From: JBGTGT01 sp051439375
GTDB taxonomy: Bacteria; Cyanobacteriota; Cyanobacteriia; Cyanobacteriales; Microcystaceae
NCBI GenBank assembly: GCA_051439375.1
Contig: JBFRWB010000087.1
Coordinates: 1 to 64,000 of the forward strand
Reading direction: 5' to 3'
DNA: 64,000 bases
The notes under the pieces were generated by a model that was given only the letters and a program-made list of their open reading frames with translations, was not told the origin of the DNA and did no database searches. The position numbers were made by a program, and so were the translations under genes. The first letter of the stretch is position 1. Each line of letters opens with the position of its first letter. Positions 44,732 through 53,992 of the stretch are shown here, one piece after another.

Positions 44732-45508
44732 ATGATAAGCTCAGTTAAATTTACTAAAATTATTAATACAGTCTGTAGAAAATTCGGATTTGAAATTCGA
44801 CGCTACCCTCCCTCTTATGAGGCGGATTTTGATAGTCATATAATCAAGACAATTGAAAAAGTTGCTCCTTACACAATGACATCTAGAGAGCGTATTTTTG
44901 CGCTTTGTCAAGCCATTCGCTACGTTAGTCACAATCAAATCGAAGGAGATATCGTTGAATGTGGTGTTTGGCGAGGGGGGAGTATGATGGCAGCAATTGA
45001 AACCCTTCTCAGCATTCACGATAAAGGAAGGCATTTATATTTATTTGACACATTTGAAGGAATGAGTGAACCCACTGAAAACGATTTTAGCTTTTATGGG
45101 GACAATGCTCAAACTTTACTGACTAAGAATGAGAAAAATGAAGAAAACTATACATGGTGCTATGCTGCGCTAGAGAGCGTTCAACAAAATCTTTCTCAAC
45201 TGAATTATGATTCAAATAAAATCCATTTTATCAAAGGTAAAGTAGAAGACACGCTGCCAAAACATTCGCCTGAAAAAATTGCTTTATTGAGACTAGATAC
45301 AGATTGGTATGAATCAACTCGCCATGAACTTATCCACTTATTTCCCCGCCTATCTGTAGGAGGTGTTATCATTATCGATGACTATGGATACTGGAAAGGC
45401 GCACGTAAGGCAGTTGATGAGTATTTTAAAGAGAATAACATCCCAATTTTACTTCATCGTATCGATCATACAGGACGAATTGGTATTGTGCTAAATTCTA
45501 ATAGTTAA
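44732..45508 (+). CDS. TylF/MycF-type O-methyltransferase
   Basis: 258 residues of the macrocin O-methyltransferase family. The region VECGVWRGGSMMAAIE forms the SAM loop, LYLFDTFEGMSEPTE the acidic strand, and LLRLDTDWYESTRHEL and IIIDDYGYWKGARKAV hold the metal-binding Asp residues. Members methylate sugar hydroxyls in a Mg2+-dependent way. Its N-terminus (CRKFGFEIRRYPPS) resembles that of the later FkbM protein (RTLGLEIRRYNP), so both may share an anchor. Confidence 0.88.
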   Translation: MISSVKFTKIINTVCRKFGFEIRRYPPSYEADFDSHIIKTIEKVAPYTMTSRERIFALCQAIRYVSHNQIEGDIVECGVWRGGSMMAAIETLLSIHDKGRHLYLFDTFEGMSEPTENDFSFYGDNAQTLLTKNEKNEENYTWCYAALESVQQNLSQLNYDSNKIHFIKGKVEDTLPKHSPEKIALLRLDTDWYESTRHELIHLFPRLSVGGVIIIDDYGYWKGARKAVDEYFKENNIPILLHRIDHTGRIGIVLNSNS

Positions 45509-45526
45509 TGATCTGGAGTCAAAACA

Positions 45527-46351
45527 ATGAAATTAATAAATTTAGGATGTGGTAAAACATTTCATTCTGACTGGGTTAATGTTGATTTGACCTCAGACTC
45601 AGAAGACGTAATTGCTTACGATATCCGTCGAAAATTACCCTATCCTGATAACTACTTTGATGCTTGCTATAGTTCTCATGTGCTTGAACACTTAACGAAA
45701 GAAGAGGCTAATTATTTCTTAAAAGAGTGCTGTCGAATTTTAAAGCCGAATGGTATTGTGAGAATCGTCGTTCCAGATTTAGAGACCATTACTAGAAACT
45801 ATCTTGCTTTTTTAGACGAATTAAAACAAGGCAATAAAGAAGTTGAAGCTAACTATGACTGGATGATGTTAGAGCTTTATGATCAAACGGTTCGCTCTTT
45901 ATCTGGTGGAGATATGAAACAATTTTTATTGAATCCCAATTTACCCAATAAAGCGTTTGTCCAATCTCGGCTAGGAGAAGAAGTAACCACTTACTGGAAA
46001 CCGACTAAAGATCGGGCCACACTATGGCAAAAAATTCAAGGTCGATCTTTAGGCTGGTGGTTGCGAAAAATTCGTTTAGAATTAGCCAAAATCCTTATTC
46101 TTTTCCTATTTGGACAAGATATGAGGTTGGTTTTTCAAGAAGCAATTATGAGAAGCTCAGGAGAAATTCATCGTTGGATGTATGATCCTTTTTCTTTAAC
46201 AAGAGTGCTAGAAAAAAATGGGTTTAGAGAAATTAAAACTTGTCATGCTGATGAAAGTCTTATTCCTTACTTTAATGACTATCAATTAGATGCAATAGAT
46301 AGGAGGATTAGGAAACCTGATTCTTTATTTATGGAAGGAATAAAACCGTAA
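45527..46351 (+). CDS. Class I SAM-dependent methyltransferase (methyltransferase 11 type)
   Basis: 274 residues. The N-terminus LINLGCGKTFHSDWVNVDL and YDIRRKLPYPDNYFDACYSSH followed by VLEHLTKEEA match the SAM methyltransferases often found in polysaccharide clusters, with RILKPNGIVRIVVPDLE as motif III. It lies 19 bp after the TylF-type gene. Substrate is probably a sugar of the glycan; not determinable. Confidence 0.88.
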   Translation: MKLINLGCGKTFHSDWVNVDLTSDSEDVIAYDIRRKLPYPDNYFDACYSSHVLEHLTKEEANYFLKECCRILKPNGIVRIVVPDLETITRNYLAFLDELKQGNKEVEANYDWMMLELYDQTVRSLSGGDMKQFLLNPNLPNKAFVQSRLGEEVTTYWKPTKDRATLWQKIQGRSLGWWLRKIRLELAKILILFLFGQDMRLVFQEAIMRSSGEIHRWMYDPFSLTRVLEKNGFREIKTCHADESLIPYFNDYQLDAIDRRIRKPDSLFMEGIKP

Positions 46352-46427
46352 AAGCTTACTTAGTTTAAGTACTTCAGGAACGCTGTTTATCCACTTATTC
46401 CATTATATTGAATCAAAGTAATCGTCA

Positions 46428-47150
46428 ATGATTAAATCTAAGATTAAACAATTAATGAGAACTTTAGGTCTAGAAATAAGACGCTATAATCCAATTGTTT
46501 CGGAGCAAGCTAGATTAATAGAACTGTTTAAAACCCATGACATTGATCTTGTCCTCGATATTGGCGCAAATGAGGGGCAATACACCCAACTTATAAGAGA
46601 GTTAGGTTACCAAGGACAAGTGATTTCCTTCGAGCCTTTATCCTCAGCTTATCAGAAGTTACAAAAAAGGAGCTACAAAGATACGAAGTGGATGTTAGCT
46701 CCTCGTGCAGCCTTGGGGGATATAAATGGAGAAATAACTGTTAATATAGCTGGCAATAGTAAAAGTAGCTCTGTGCTACCCATGCTCAAAACCCATGAAC
46801 AAGCTGCACCGAAATCTGTTTATATTGGCTCAGAAAGAGTGCCAGTTTATCGGTTGGATGCCGTTCCATTGTCAATCACTTTAGAGCATTTTCAGTCTAT
46901 CTTTGCTAAGGTTGATGTTCAAGGTTTTGAAAAACAAGTCATTAAAGGAGGAAAATCTCTATTACCTAAAATAAAAGGAATGCAAATTGAGTTATCTATT
47001 GTTCATCTATATGATAATCAACCCCTATATCAAGACGTGATTCAATGGTTACAAAATCTAGGATATGAACTTTATGGTTTTTTCCCCACGTTTATTGATC
47101 CGACAACGTTTCAGTTATTACAATTTGATGGAATTTTTTTTAAACCATGA
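46428..47150 (+). CDS. FkbM family methyltransferase (2)
   Basis: 240 residues. Motifs LVLDIGANEGQYTQLI (SAM loop), VISFEPLSSAYQKL and AKVDVQGFEKQVIKGG define the FkbM family. It differs clearly from the first FkbM gene at 41.9 kb, so the two probably act on different positions or residues. Its stop overlaps the start of the following GT4 by four bases (ATGA). Confidence 0.9.
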   Translation: MIKSKIKQLMRTLGLEIRRYNPIVSEQARLIELFKTHDIDLVLDIGANEGQYTQLIRELGYQGQVISFEPLSSAYQKLQKRSYKDTKWMLAPRAALGDINGEITVNIAGNSKSSSVLPMLKTHEQAAPKSVYIGSERVPVYRLDAVPLSITLEHFQSIFAKVDVQGFEKQVIKGGKSLLPKIKGMQIELSIVHLYDNQPLYQDVIQWLQNLGYELYGFFPTFIDPTTFQLLQFDGIFFKP

Positions 47151-48391
47151 AAGTATGTTTGATAAGTCGTTCTAATGGAAGATCAGGAGGCTATTCAGCA
47201 GCCTATCGTCTTTATCAAGGTTTGCAAGACACTTCATTAGCTGTTTCTATGTTGGTGGGTGATGAAGAACGAGGAGATAAACGAATGATTACCCCCCAAA
47301 GTTTCTGGGACAAATCATGGCTTAGATTATCCTCTACTTTAGATAAGCTTCCTCAAAAATGGTATAAGCAACCCGATCCAAGTATTTATTCGTTGCAGTG
47401 GCTTCCTGATAGACTTTATTCAAAAATCAAATTGGTTAACCCTGATATCATTAATTTGCACTGGGTACAAGCCGGGTTCATGCAAATAGAAACCCTACGA
47501 AAAATTAAACAACCCATTGTTTGGACACTGCATGATATGTGGGTATTTACAGGGGGATGTCACTACAGTTCTAATTGCCAAAGATACCAAAAATCTTGTG
47601 GAAAATGTCCCCAACTGGGGAGTCAAAAGGAATGGGATTTATCTTATTGGACATGGCAAAAAAAGCAGAAAAATTGGTCAAGGTTGAACCTAAGCCTAGT
47701 GACTCCGAGTCGTTGGTTAGCTGACTGCGCTCGCCAAAGTTCTCTGTTTAGTGATCTTCCTATTCATGTAATTCCTAATGGGATTAATCCCCAAGTTTAT
47801 CGGCCAATTGACCAAAAAACTGCTCGTCATTTATTGAACCTTCCCCAAGATAAACAATTCATTTTATTTGGTTCGATGAATCCTGATATTGATAAGCGAA
47901 AAGGCATTCATTTATTACTTGAAGCCTTAGCCTATTTGCAAAATACGCCTCAAGCAGAAAATATTGAAGCTGCTGTTTTTGGCAATTATACTACACAAGA
48001 TTTACCCCAACTAGGGATTAAAGTTCGTAACCTTGGAACGTTTAAAGATGACCTATCGTTAGCGATCGCATACAATGCAGCTAATCTGTTTGTTGCGCCT
48101 TCTCTTGAAGACAATCTACCCAATACAGTGATGGAAGCCTTAGCTTGTGGCGTTCCTTGTGTGGCTTTCAATATTGGGGGAATGCCTGATATGATTGACC
48201 ATCAAGTCAATGGTTATTTAGCCAAGCCTTATGATGTTACTGATTTAGCGCAGGGCGTTCTCTGGATCTTAGAAAATTCAGAACGATGGGCTCACCTAAG
48301 TGCAGCATCCCGCTCAAAGGTCGAGTGTCATTTTACGATTGAAAAGCAAGCAAGTGCTTACCATACTTTATTCCAAAACTTGAACCGTTAA
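47147..48391 (+). CDS. Glycosyltransferase family 4 protein
   Basis: 414 residues with a GT-B fold. PDIINLHWVQAGFMQ and VWTLHDMWVFTGGCHYSS, with a Cys-rich loop (CQRYQKSCGKCPQLG), are typical of GT4 enzymes of the colanic-acid WcaC/WcaL type. The donor-site block is FVAPSLEDNLPNTVMEALAC, with the E-x7-E pattern. Translationally coupled to the FkbM gene upstream and followed after 19 bp by the polymerase-like gene. Confidence 0.92.
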   Translation: MKVCLISRSNGRSGGYSAAYRLYQGLQDTSLAVSMLVGDEERGDKRMITPQSFWDKSWLRLSSTLDKLPQKWYKQPDPSIYSLQWLPDRLYSKIKLVNPDIINLHWVQAGFMQIETLRKIKQPIVWTLHDMWVFTGGCHYSSNCQRYQKSCGKCPQLGSQKEWDLSYWTWQKKQKNWSRLNLSLVTPSRWLADCARQSSLFSDLPIHVIPNGINPQVYRPIDQKTARHLLNLPQDKQFILFGSMNPDIDKRKGIHLLLEALAYLQNTPQAENIEAAVFGNYTTQDLPQLGIKVRNLGTFKDDLSLAIAYNAANLFVAPSLEDNLPNTVMEALACGVPCVAFNIGGMPDMIDHQVNGYLAKPYDVTDLAQGVLWILENSERWAHLSAASRSKVECHFTIEKQASAYHTLFQNLNR

Positions 48392-48410
48392 TTATTTTAA
48401 ATCAAAATTT

Positions 48411-49532
48411 ATGTTAAAAACTATTACTAAAGAAAAGAAAATTCAATTTTATTCATTTCCTTTATTTTTGGTCTATTCTATTCTTTCTTGTTTCATTATT
48501 CCTAGCGGATCATTCTCTTATGCCTTACTTCTATTACCGATTCTTTTAATGTCTGTCCTATATGAATTGATTACTGAACGGATTAAATTTCAACTCTCAG
48601 ATATTTTTATTTCTTTCGCTCTTTTATTCTGCTCAATAGCTTATGACTATTCGAGAGATAAGTTAGGTAATGCTTTGGGGATAATCTTATTGCTGCTTGT
48701 TTGTCGCTATCCCCAATCTGTTAACCGCAAGGTACTTTATCCCCTATACTTAAGTTCTTTAATAGGAATTATTTATAAGTTGATGACTACTCAACATTGG
48801 TCAGGCATAAGAATCATACATGTTTCACCTAATTATTCAGCTTTTGTAATGTTACTCTTTTTAATGTTTTGTTTGAAAAATCGATATTTGATGGGAGTAA
48901 TACTTTCACTTTCTTGTGCTATTATGTTTCTCAGTAGGGGATATTTTTTGTCTTTATTAGTCTTCAGTCTTATTTGGTTGAATGAAGTCAAGGTGATCAG
49001 ATTATTTTATAAGGGGTTACAGACATTCCTTCCCAAAAGAATTCCTGTAATAGTAATTATTTTATTGGTAAATGCTATGGTTTTTTCTTATAGCATTTAC
49101 TATGTGAATAAGTACAGCTTAGATGATGTTAACCCTAACCTAGAGAGAGGCGATATTAGCCGTGTAACTAACTTAGAGGATCGTAGCAACTATGGAAGAT
49201 GGTCAGGGATCAAGGAGACATACGATATTTTAGCTCAAGACCACACAGCTTTGCTCTTTGGGATTCGTGAGCAACAGGCAGAGAGGTTAGATTACTCCCC
49301 TCACAATAGCATAATGACTCTTCTCTCAGAATACGGCCTTATTTATTCTGTTTTTTATTTGCTAGGTTTTGGTCTTATTGTAAAAAGAGTATATCAACCA
49401 GGTAACCTAAAATACACACTAGCACCATTTACCCATGCTCTCGTTTTACATGGCCTACTAGGTGGTGTGTACACTATATTTCTTTCATTTATTTTAACTT
49501 TGATACCTCACAAGGGAAAATGGAGGTTGTAG
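48411..49532 (+). CDS. O-antigen ligase/Wzy polymerase-like membrane protein
   Basis: 373 residues with about nine or ten hydrophobic segments and one large outer loop (about 235-300) near a SPHNSIMTLLSEYG motif, which fits the PHN-x2 motif of O-antigen ligase/Wzy family proteins. It would polymerise flipped repeat units or ligate the chain. As usual for this family, overall sequence is poorly conserved, so ligase and polymerase cannot be separated. Last gene of the plus-strand run. Confidence 0.8.
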   Translation: MLKTITKEKKIQFYSFPLFLVYSILSCFIIPSGSFSYALLLLPILLMSVLYELITERIKFQLSDIFISFALLFCSIAYDYSRDKLGNALGIILLLLVCRYPQSVNRKVLYPLYLSSLIGIIYKLMTTQHWSGIRIIHVSPNYSAFVMLLFLMFCLKNRYLMGVILSLSCAIMFLSRGYFLSLLVFSLIWLNEVKVIRLFYKGLQTFLPKRIPVIVIILLVNAMVFSYSIYYVNKYSLDDVNPNLERGDISRVTNLEDRSNYGRWSGIKETYDILAQDHTALLFGIREQQAERLDYSPHNSIMTLLSEYGLIYSVFYLLGFGLIVKRVYQPGNLKYTLAPFTHALVLHGLLGGVYTIFLSFILTLIPHKGKWRL

Positions 49533-49602
49533 CCAAAGCTAAGAAAAAGGTTGCTTAATACTCAATTTTCACTGGATTGCAATAGTATATACTTAAAACT
49601 GA

Positions 49603-49986
49603 TTAGTCTTGAACATAAGGTTTTTCCGAAACCATTGCTATTTCTGCTCGTACAAACTCCCGTCCTAAATAAGCAGCATGGTCTAACATGGTAACAGGAC
49701 AAGGTTTCGTCTCTTCAAAGAGTTTAACGGCTAACTCTTTTGCTGTTCTTGCGGTATATAATGTTTTTGCTTGACGTTTAATCCCACCACTACAAGCGAT
49801 CACTTCTCCTGTGTCGGGATCAACGGCCAGTCCTTGGTCATTAATTGCATTGGTATAGTGTTCTGCACAAATTAACTGAGCTTCTTCATCTATATAAATA
49901 ATAAAATATCCTCCCGGATCTAGGGCAATAAATCGTTTAGAAAGTTCGTCGTCAATTTGTTGTAGATTATTGGTAGTTACAGTCAT
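49603..49986 (-). CDS. DUF4346 domain protein
   Basis: 127 residues. It matches the cyanobacterial DUF4346 family: RFIALDPGGYFIIYID near the start, AEHYTNAINDQGLAVDP and LDHAAYLGREFVRAE near the end. The family is related in fold to a methyltransferase subunit of methanogens (MtrA-like), from memory; no function is known in cyanobacteria. No signal peptide. It is the only gene of its unit. Confidence 0.85.
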   Translation of the reverse strand: MTVTTNNLQQIDDELSKRFIALDPGGYFIIYIDEEAQLICAEHYTNAINDQGLAVDPDTGEVIACSGGIKRQAKTLYTARTAKELAVKLFEETKPCPVTMLDHAAYLGREFVRAEIAMVSEKPYVQD

Positions 49987-50089
49987 ACGTTAAGATTAGT
50001 TAGTTGAAAAATAATTAGTATATTACCTTGAATGATAACTTATTTTCAACCCTCTTGCCTAATGATTAAAAAAATCGTTAACCTCGAAA

Positions 50090-50839
50090 TCATGTTATCC
50101 AGTCTTCTTCTTGATGTTGGGAAATCAGTTGCTTTTGTAATGTATCCCAATCAATCGAATGAGCGTCGGAATATTGCATAATTTTACCTGATTTTAAGTG
50201 AAGAATTTGGTTGGCAAATTGACCCATCCAAGGAAGTTGATGATTAACTATGATTACCGTTAGTTTCTGATCCTGACAGAGAATATTTAATTTTTCAAGT
50301 AGCTGATGGGCTAACCCCATATCTAAGGCCGAGGTTGGCTCGTCTAATAATAGAATTCTTGGCTTTAATATCATCCCTCTAACAAGGGTAACCCACTGGC
50401 GTTGACCTACAGAAAGCTGTAATTCATTGCGTTCTAACCAATCATCAGGAATCGAAAATAACTCACAATACTCTATGACGCTTTGTTTAATTTCTGAAGC
50501 AGAAAGTTGCTGTAATTGGAGAGGATAACTCAGGGTTTCTTGCACCGTCATTCCTAAGAGTTTTGGTTCTTGGGGAACAAGCAGAATTTGCTGACGCAGG
50601 TGAGTGACAGGATAATCAGTTAAGGGTTTATTCTGAAAGAGAATTTTTCCAGACGTTGGATCAATTAAACGATTCAAAAGTCGCAATAACGTGCTTTTCC
50701 CCGACCCAGACATCCCAACAATTCCAATGCGATCGCCTTGATTGACCTCAAAAGAAAGATTATCTAATAAGGTTTGTTGAGTCACTGAAGTTCGATAACT
50801 GACTTGAGAAACCTGTAAGATAGGGTTTAACTTATCCAT
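50090..50839 (-). CDS. ABC transporter ATP-binding protein (FetA-like)
   Basis: 249 residues. Walker A is GMSGSGKST (42-50), the signature reads LSVGQRQW with Val in place of the usual Gly, and Walker B is RILLLDEPTSALD, followed by IIVNHQ as H-loop. Overall resemblance is to stand-alone FetA/YbbL-type ATPases that pair with a FetB/UPF0014 permease, but no permease gene is adjacent. It is 2 bp downstream of ccmP on the same strand, so the two are probably cotranscribed. Confidence 0.88.
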   Translation of the reverse strand: MDKLNPILQVSQVSYRTSVTQQTLLDNLSFEVNQGDRIGIVGMSGSGKSTLLRLLNRLIDPTSGKILFQNKPLTDYPVTHLRQQILLVPQEPKLLGMTVQETLSYPLQLQQLSASEIKQSVIEYCELFSIPDDWLERNELQLSVGQRQWVTLVRGMILKPRILLLDEPTSALDMGLAHQLLEKLNILCQDQKLTVIIVNHQLPWMGQFANQILHLKSGKIMQYSDAHSIDWDTLQKQLISQHQEEDWIT

Positions 50840-50841
50840 AA

Positions 50842-51483
50842 TTATTCATTTTTTTGAAGACTTGAAGGACTACGCCCCGGCGCATTTTCAATCGCTTCTA
50901 ATGCCGCTTGTGAACCCGCAATAATATCTCGTTCTTCTCCTCCTAAATAAAGACGACCAAAACTACCAATTGCAGAGACTTGTAAAATATTAATTAAAGC
51001 TGCTTTTTCGGCTTCATTTGCTGCTAAGGCCGCATAAGCTGCCGGTTGTACCTCTAACACATATAAACTTTGCCCTGCTAACAACATTTGCCCGCGTCGG
51101 TTACGATTAATCAATTGGGCTTGATAACCATCAATATTGCGAATAATTTGGCTCGATACCACCTTGGGTTTCAGGTTATCCCCTTTCTTAACCCCTAATG
51201 CTTGTAAAATCGCTTTACCTGCCGCTTGTACTTCTCCCTGACGGTTAGAGTGAATCTCCAATAATCCATATAATCGTTCGACAAACTGAACGCCGGGGCG
51301 AACCACAGCAGATTTAAGGGCAACATCGGTAATTCGGTTGATTTCAATCCCCGGTGAGATTTCAATCCAAAGAGACGCATCCCCCGGTAAGGGCAAAAAT
51401 CCAAGTGCAACTGTCCCGATATAAGCGGCGTGTTGTGACTGTAAGCGGTCAAGATAGACATAACTGCGTAGTTCGACACCCAA
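50842..51483 (-). CDS. ccmP: Carboxysome shell protein CcmP (tandem BMC domain)
   Basis: 213 residues with two successive BMC domains, the length and sequence expected of CcmP, the beta-carboxysome BMC-T protein. The N-terminus ELRSYVYLDRLQSQHAAYIG, GDASLWIEISPGIEINRITD, VERLYGLLEIHS in the first domain and LFV-type VLEVQPAAYAALAANEAEKAA with GRLYLGGEERDIIAG in the second are characteristic (each quoted in part). CcmP trimers stack into double layers with a gated pore thought to pass larger metabolites such as 3-PGA or RuBP. In cyanobacteria ccmP usually lies away from the main ccm operon, as here. The following ABC ATPase is 2 bp away. Confidence 0.95.
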   Translation of the reverse strand: MGVELRSYVYLDRLQSQHAAYIGTVALGFLPLPGDASLWIEISPGIEINRITDVALKSAVVRPGVQFVERLYGLLEIHSNRQGEVQAAGKAILQALGVKKGDNLKPKVVSSQIIRNIDGYQAQLINRNRRGQMLLAGQSLYVLEVQPAAYAALAANEAEKAALINILQVSAIGSFGRLYLGGEERDIIAGSQAALEAIENAPGRSPSSLQKNE

Positions 51484-51557
51484 AATAACTCCAATTGTGC
51501 GTTAAATAAATTTTCTGACTCCATTATCTCATTAAATCGGCGTGTGAAGTGCTATTT

Positions 51558-51588
51558 CAGTGATCAGTGATCAGTGATCAGTTATCAG
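51558..51588. repeat. TGATCAG heptamer tandem repeat
   Basis: Three TGATCAG units and a variant TTATCAG, in the 275-bp gap between ccmP and the ABM monooxygenase gene. A related TGATCACT element follows at about 51609. The same heptamer family occurs at 13117 and 56392. Typical cyanobacterial short repeats. Confidence 0.75.
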
Positions 51589-51758
51589 TCTTATTTGAAT
51601 TAACTAGATCAGTGATCACTCATCAGTACCTCGCTTCATTACTCCAATTTTTCGGTGAGATGTAAGGTGCGAGGTTTAAGTAGTTAAAACCTAGAACCTA
51701 ACACCTTCTACCTAACACCTAGAATTAATTTTCTGAGCCAAAATTAAGGTTCATTGAG

Positions 51759-52061
51759 CTAATTTTTAATTTGCTCCCAGAAAAGAATTTCAACGGGTTC
51801 TGCCAAAAAATTAGGTGCTTTTTCACTCAGTCCCTTAATATAGGGCATTTGTAAATGCTGGTCTAAAGCTGCTTTACTGCTCCATTGTTCATACAGCATA
51901 AACATAGAAGAATCAGCCCGTGATTGATGAAGATCATAACGAATACACCCCTCTTCAGCAACGGTTAAAGCAACAACAGCCAAGTATTCTTCCTTAAATT
52001 TTTCCTCCATACCCGATTTAACTTTAATGCGAGCCGTAACGGTTATTTGTTGCTTAGTCAT
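51759..52061 (-). CDS. Putative quinol monooxygenase (ABM domain)
   Basis: 100 residues of the antibiotic biosynthesis monooxygenase (YgiN-like) fold, a small dimeric ferredoxin-like barrel. RYDLHQSRADSSMFMLYEQW is the signature stretch, with ALDQHLQMPYIK after it. Members oxidise quinols or act as cofactor-free oxygenases. The gene starts 15 bp after the lipoxygenase stop, so the two are likely cotranscribed and may share an oxidised lipid or quinone product; this link is inference. Confidence 0.9.
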   Translation of the reverse strand: MTKQQITVTARIKVKSGMEEKFKEEYLAVVALTVAEEGCIRYDLHQSRADSSMFMLYEQWSSKAALDQHLQMPYIKGLSEKAPNFLAEPVEILFWEQIKN

Positions 52062-52076
52062 TGTTTTCTTTTATCT

Positions 52077-53717
52077 TTAGGTGTTGATACTGTTAATAAT
52101 TTCGGAGGGTTTAAAATACTCAAAAGGAATGGGACGAGTCTGATTTTTGATCTCTATTTGTCGTTCCACATCAGCAAGATTTTGCTGGAATTGAACGACG
52201 GTTTCTTGCGCAAGGGGATCGGCAAATTCTTCGTCGTAAAATCCTAGTTCATCATAATGATAGGAGGTTAAAACCATTGTCCAGAATACCTGATCGGCGG
52301 CGGGCTTAAAGGGAGGTAAAAACTTCATAATGGTTGCCATATCCATTCCTTTGGTATCTGGTACAGGATGATAGGCAGCATAGGGCATATTAGGAACGTA
52401 GGTCATATATTCATATTGGGGAAAGTTCAGTGCAGAATGCAAAGGACCACAGCTAAAAACCACAACGGTTAACACTTCTATTAACTGCTCTAATGTCTCT
52501 ATTTTGGAAGGCATTCCTTTAACACGTCCCCCATCTTGAGCCGCTAGTTCCTGCGCCCAATTTTGTAACTCATAATCTTCGCTCAGATCCTCGGCTGTTT
52601 TGTAATAAAGTTTGAGGTAATTCGTGACAAAATCTTCTACCGTTTGCCACACTAATAAACCATCATCTCGAAAGGGATAATGAGGTAACAGTTCTCGGTT
52701 ATCCATCTTCCGTTTTTTAATTTCTGTGGGGAAGACAAAATCTTGAATGCTCCATGTTTGATAGGTTTGAGCTACAAAAGTTAGGGATTCTTCTAGTGTT
52801 CCTGCCATGAAGCGATCCACTGGTCCACCTGCTTGTAGGAATTGAGTTCTGCCCAATTCATTGTCAAATAACATAAAGCGAAAGTGAGGTTTGAGCAGTA
52901 AAGAAATTGGATGATTTTCTCCTAATTGTCGGGCAGTAACTACGGCAAAAGGGGCCATGACTGCATGGGTAAAGGAGAAATGAGATCCTAATTCTTGATG
53001 GTTGGCTTCTACAACCTGTAGGCAAAGTTTGGCAAAAAACCAATCTAGGGGATTATCTTTTGGGGTATAAACCAGTTGATTATTGCCAGATTCACTTTTG
53101 AGTTGCACCACAACGGGAACGAGAGATCCGCCTTGAGGCGAATTATCATTTTGCCAATAGAATAATGCCTTCGTTTTAGGTAAATATTTTCTGCCACTTT
53201 CTGAATTTCCCCCCTTCATATTTTCTAGTAAGGGATAATCTAAATAATATAATTTACCGTCTTTGAGGGCTGCTTCTAAATTAGAATCAGTCCCTAATAC
53301 TTGTTGAAAATGACTGTTATCAATGACCAGACTTTCAGGTAACTCATCAAGGCGACGAGTTGCCATCGCATTTGCCCCAGAAAGTCGTTGTTCGCCAAAA
53401 AATGAATCGGTACGATAGTAAGAAATCAGATTGGGTTTAGGAATTAAACTTAATAAGTCTTCGTATTCTTCTAGGGTATCTAAGGGATCAAGGAAATTTT
53501 GGGCTTTAGCCGCCAGCATATTCGCAGGAAGATTGGCCATACTTCCTAACCGCTTTGCTGTGTATTCAGCCGAAAAGTATTCTTCTTTAGGTACGCTATC
53601 TAAGATGGGAATGGGTGCTAGAAAGTTATGATCAAATTGATATTCTTGTTGGTTTCTGGTTAACCCATTTCGGCGATCGCTAGGATTGGGTTCGTGCTGA
53701 GGTAAATAGGGTTGCAT
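52077..53717 (-). CDS. Lipoxygenase family protein (mini-lipoxygenase)
   Basis: 546 residues covering the helical catalytic domain without an N-terminal PLAT domain. The iron-binding H-x4-H occurs in HFSFTHAVMAPF, followed by RQLGENHPISLLLKPHFRF, a strongly conserved LOX block. The third His and Asn lie in GPLHSALNFPQYEY. The C-terminus ends in SINT, so the usual terminal Ile ligand is two residues from the end. It should oxygenate polyunsaturated fatty acids to hydroperoxides. Mini-lipoxygenases are documented in Cyanothece. Regiospecificity is not predictable here. Confidence 0.93.
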   Translation of the reverse strand: MQPYLPQHEPNPSDRRNGLTRNQQEYQFDHNFLAPIPILDSVPKEEYFSAEYTAKRLGSMANLPANMLAAKAQNFLDPLDTLEEYEDLLSLIPKPNLISYYRTDSFFGEQRLSGANAMATRRLDELPESLVIDNSHFQQVLGTDSNLEAALKDGKLYYLDYPLLENMKGGNSESGRKYLPKTKALFYWQNDNSPQGGSLVPVVVQLKSESGNNQLVYTPKDNPLDWFFAKLCLQVVEANHQELGSHFSFTHAVMAPFAVVTARQLGENHPISLLLKPHFRFMLFDNELGRTQFLQAGGPVDRFMAGTLEESLTFVAQTYQTWSIQDFVFPTEIKKRKMDNRELLPHYPFRDDGLLVWQTVEDFVTNYLKLYYKTAEDLSEDYELQNWAQELAAQDGGRVKGMPSKIETLEQLIEVLTVVVFSCGPLHSALNFPQYEYMTYVPNMPYAAYHPVPDTKGMDMATIMKFLPPFKPAADQVFWTMVLTSYHYDELGFYDEEFADPLAQETVVQFQQNLADVERQIEIKNQTRPIPFEYFKPSEIINSINT

Positions 53718-53992
53718 GAGAACCTCTCAGTTGTTACTAAGTATTATTCTGGGGAAAAGACAAGGCTTTGAGATAATTCGACTAAGGCTTTATTTTTAAG
53801 GATTAGATGACGCAATATTAGGGACTAAAAACCTATATCCTCGGTCATAAAGCTTTTTCACTAATTTTCTACCAGCGTATAACATTCAGTAGATGACGTG
53901 AAAGAGTATTTACAAAACTTTAGAAGGAGTTCAGGAGTTACAAGGGTTAAACTTATTACTTAGTACTTAATACTTAATGCTCATTATTTGTG

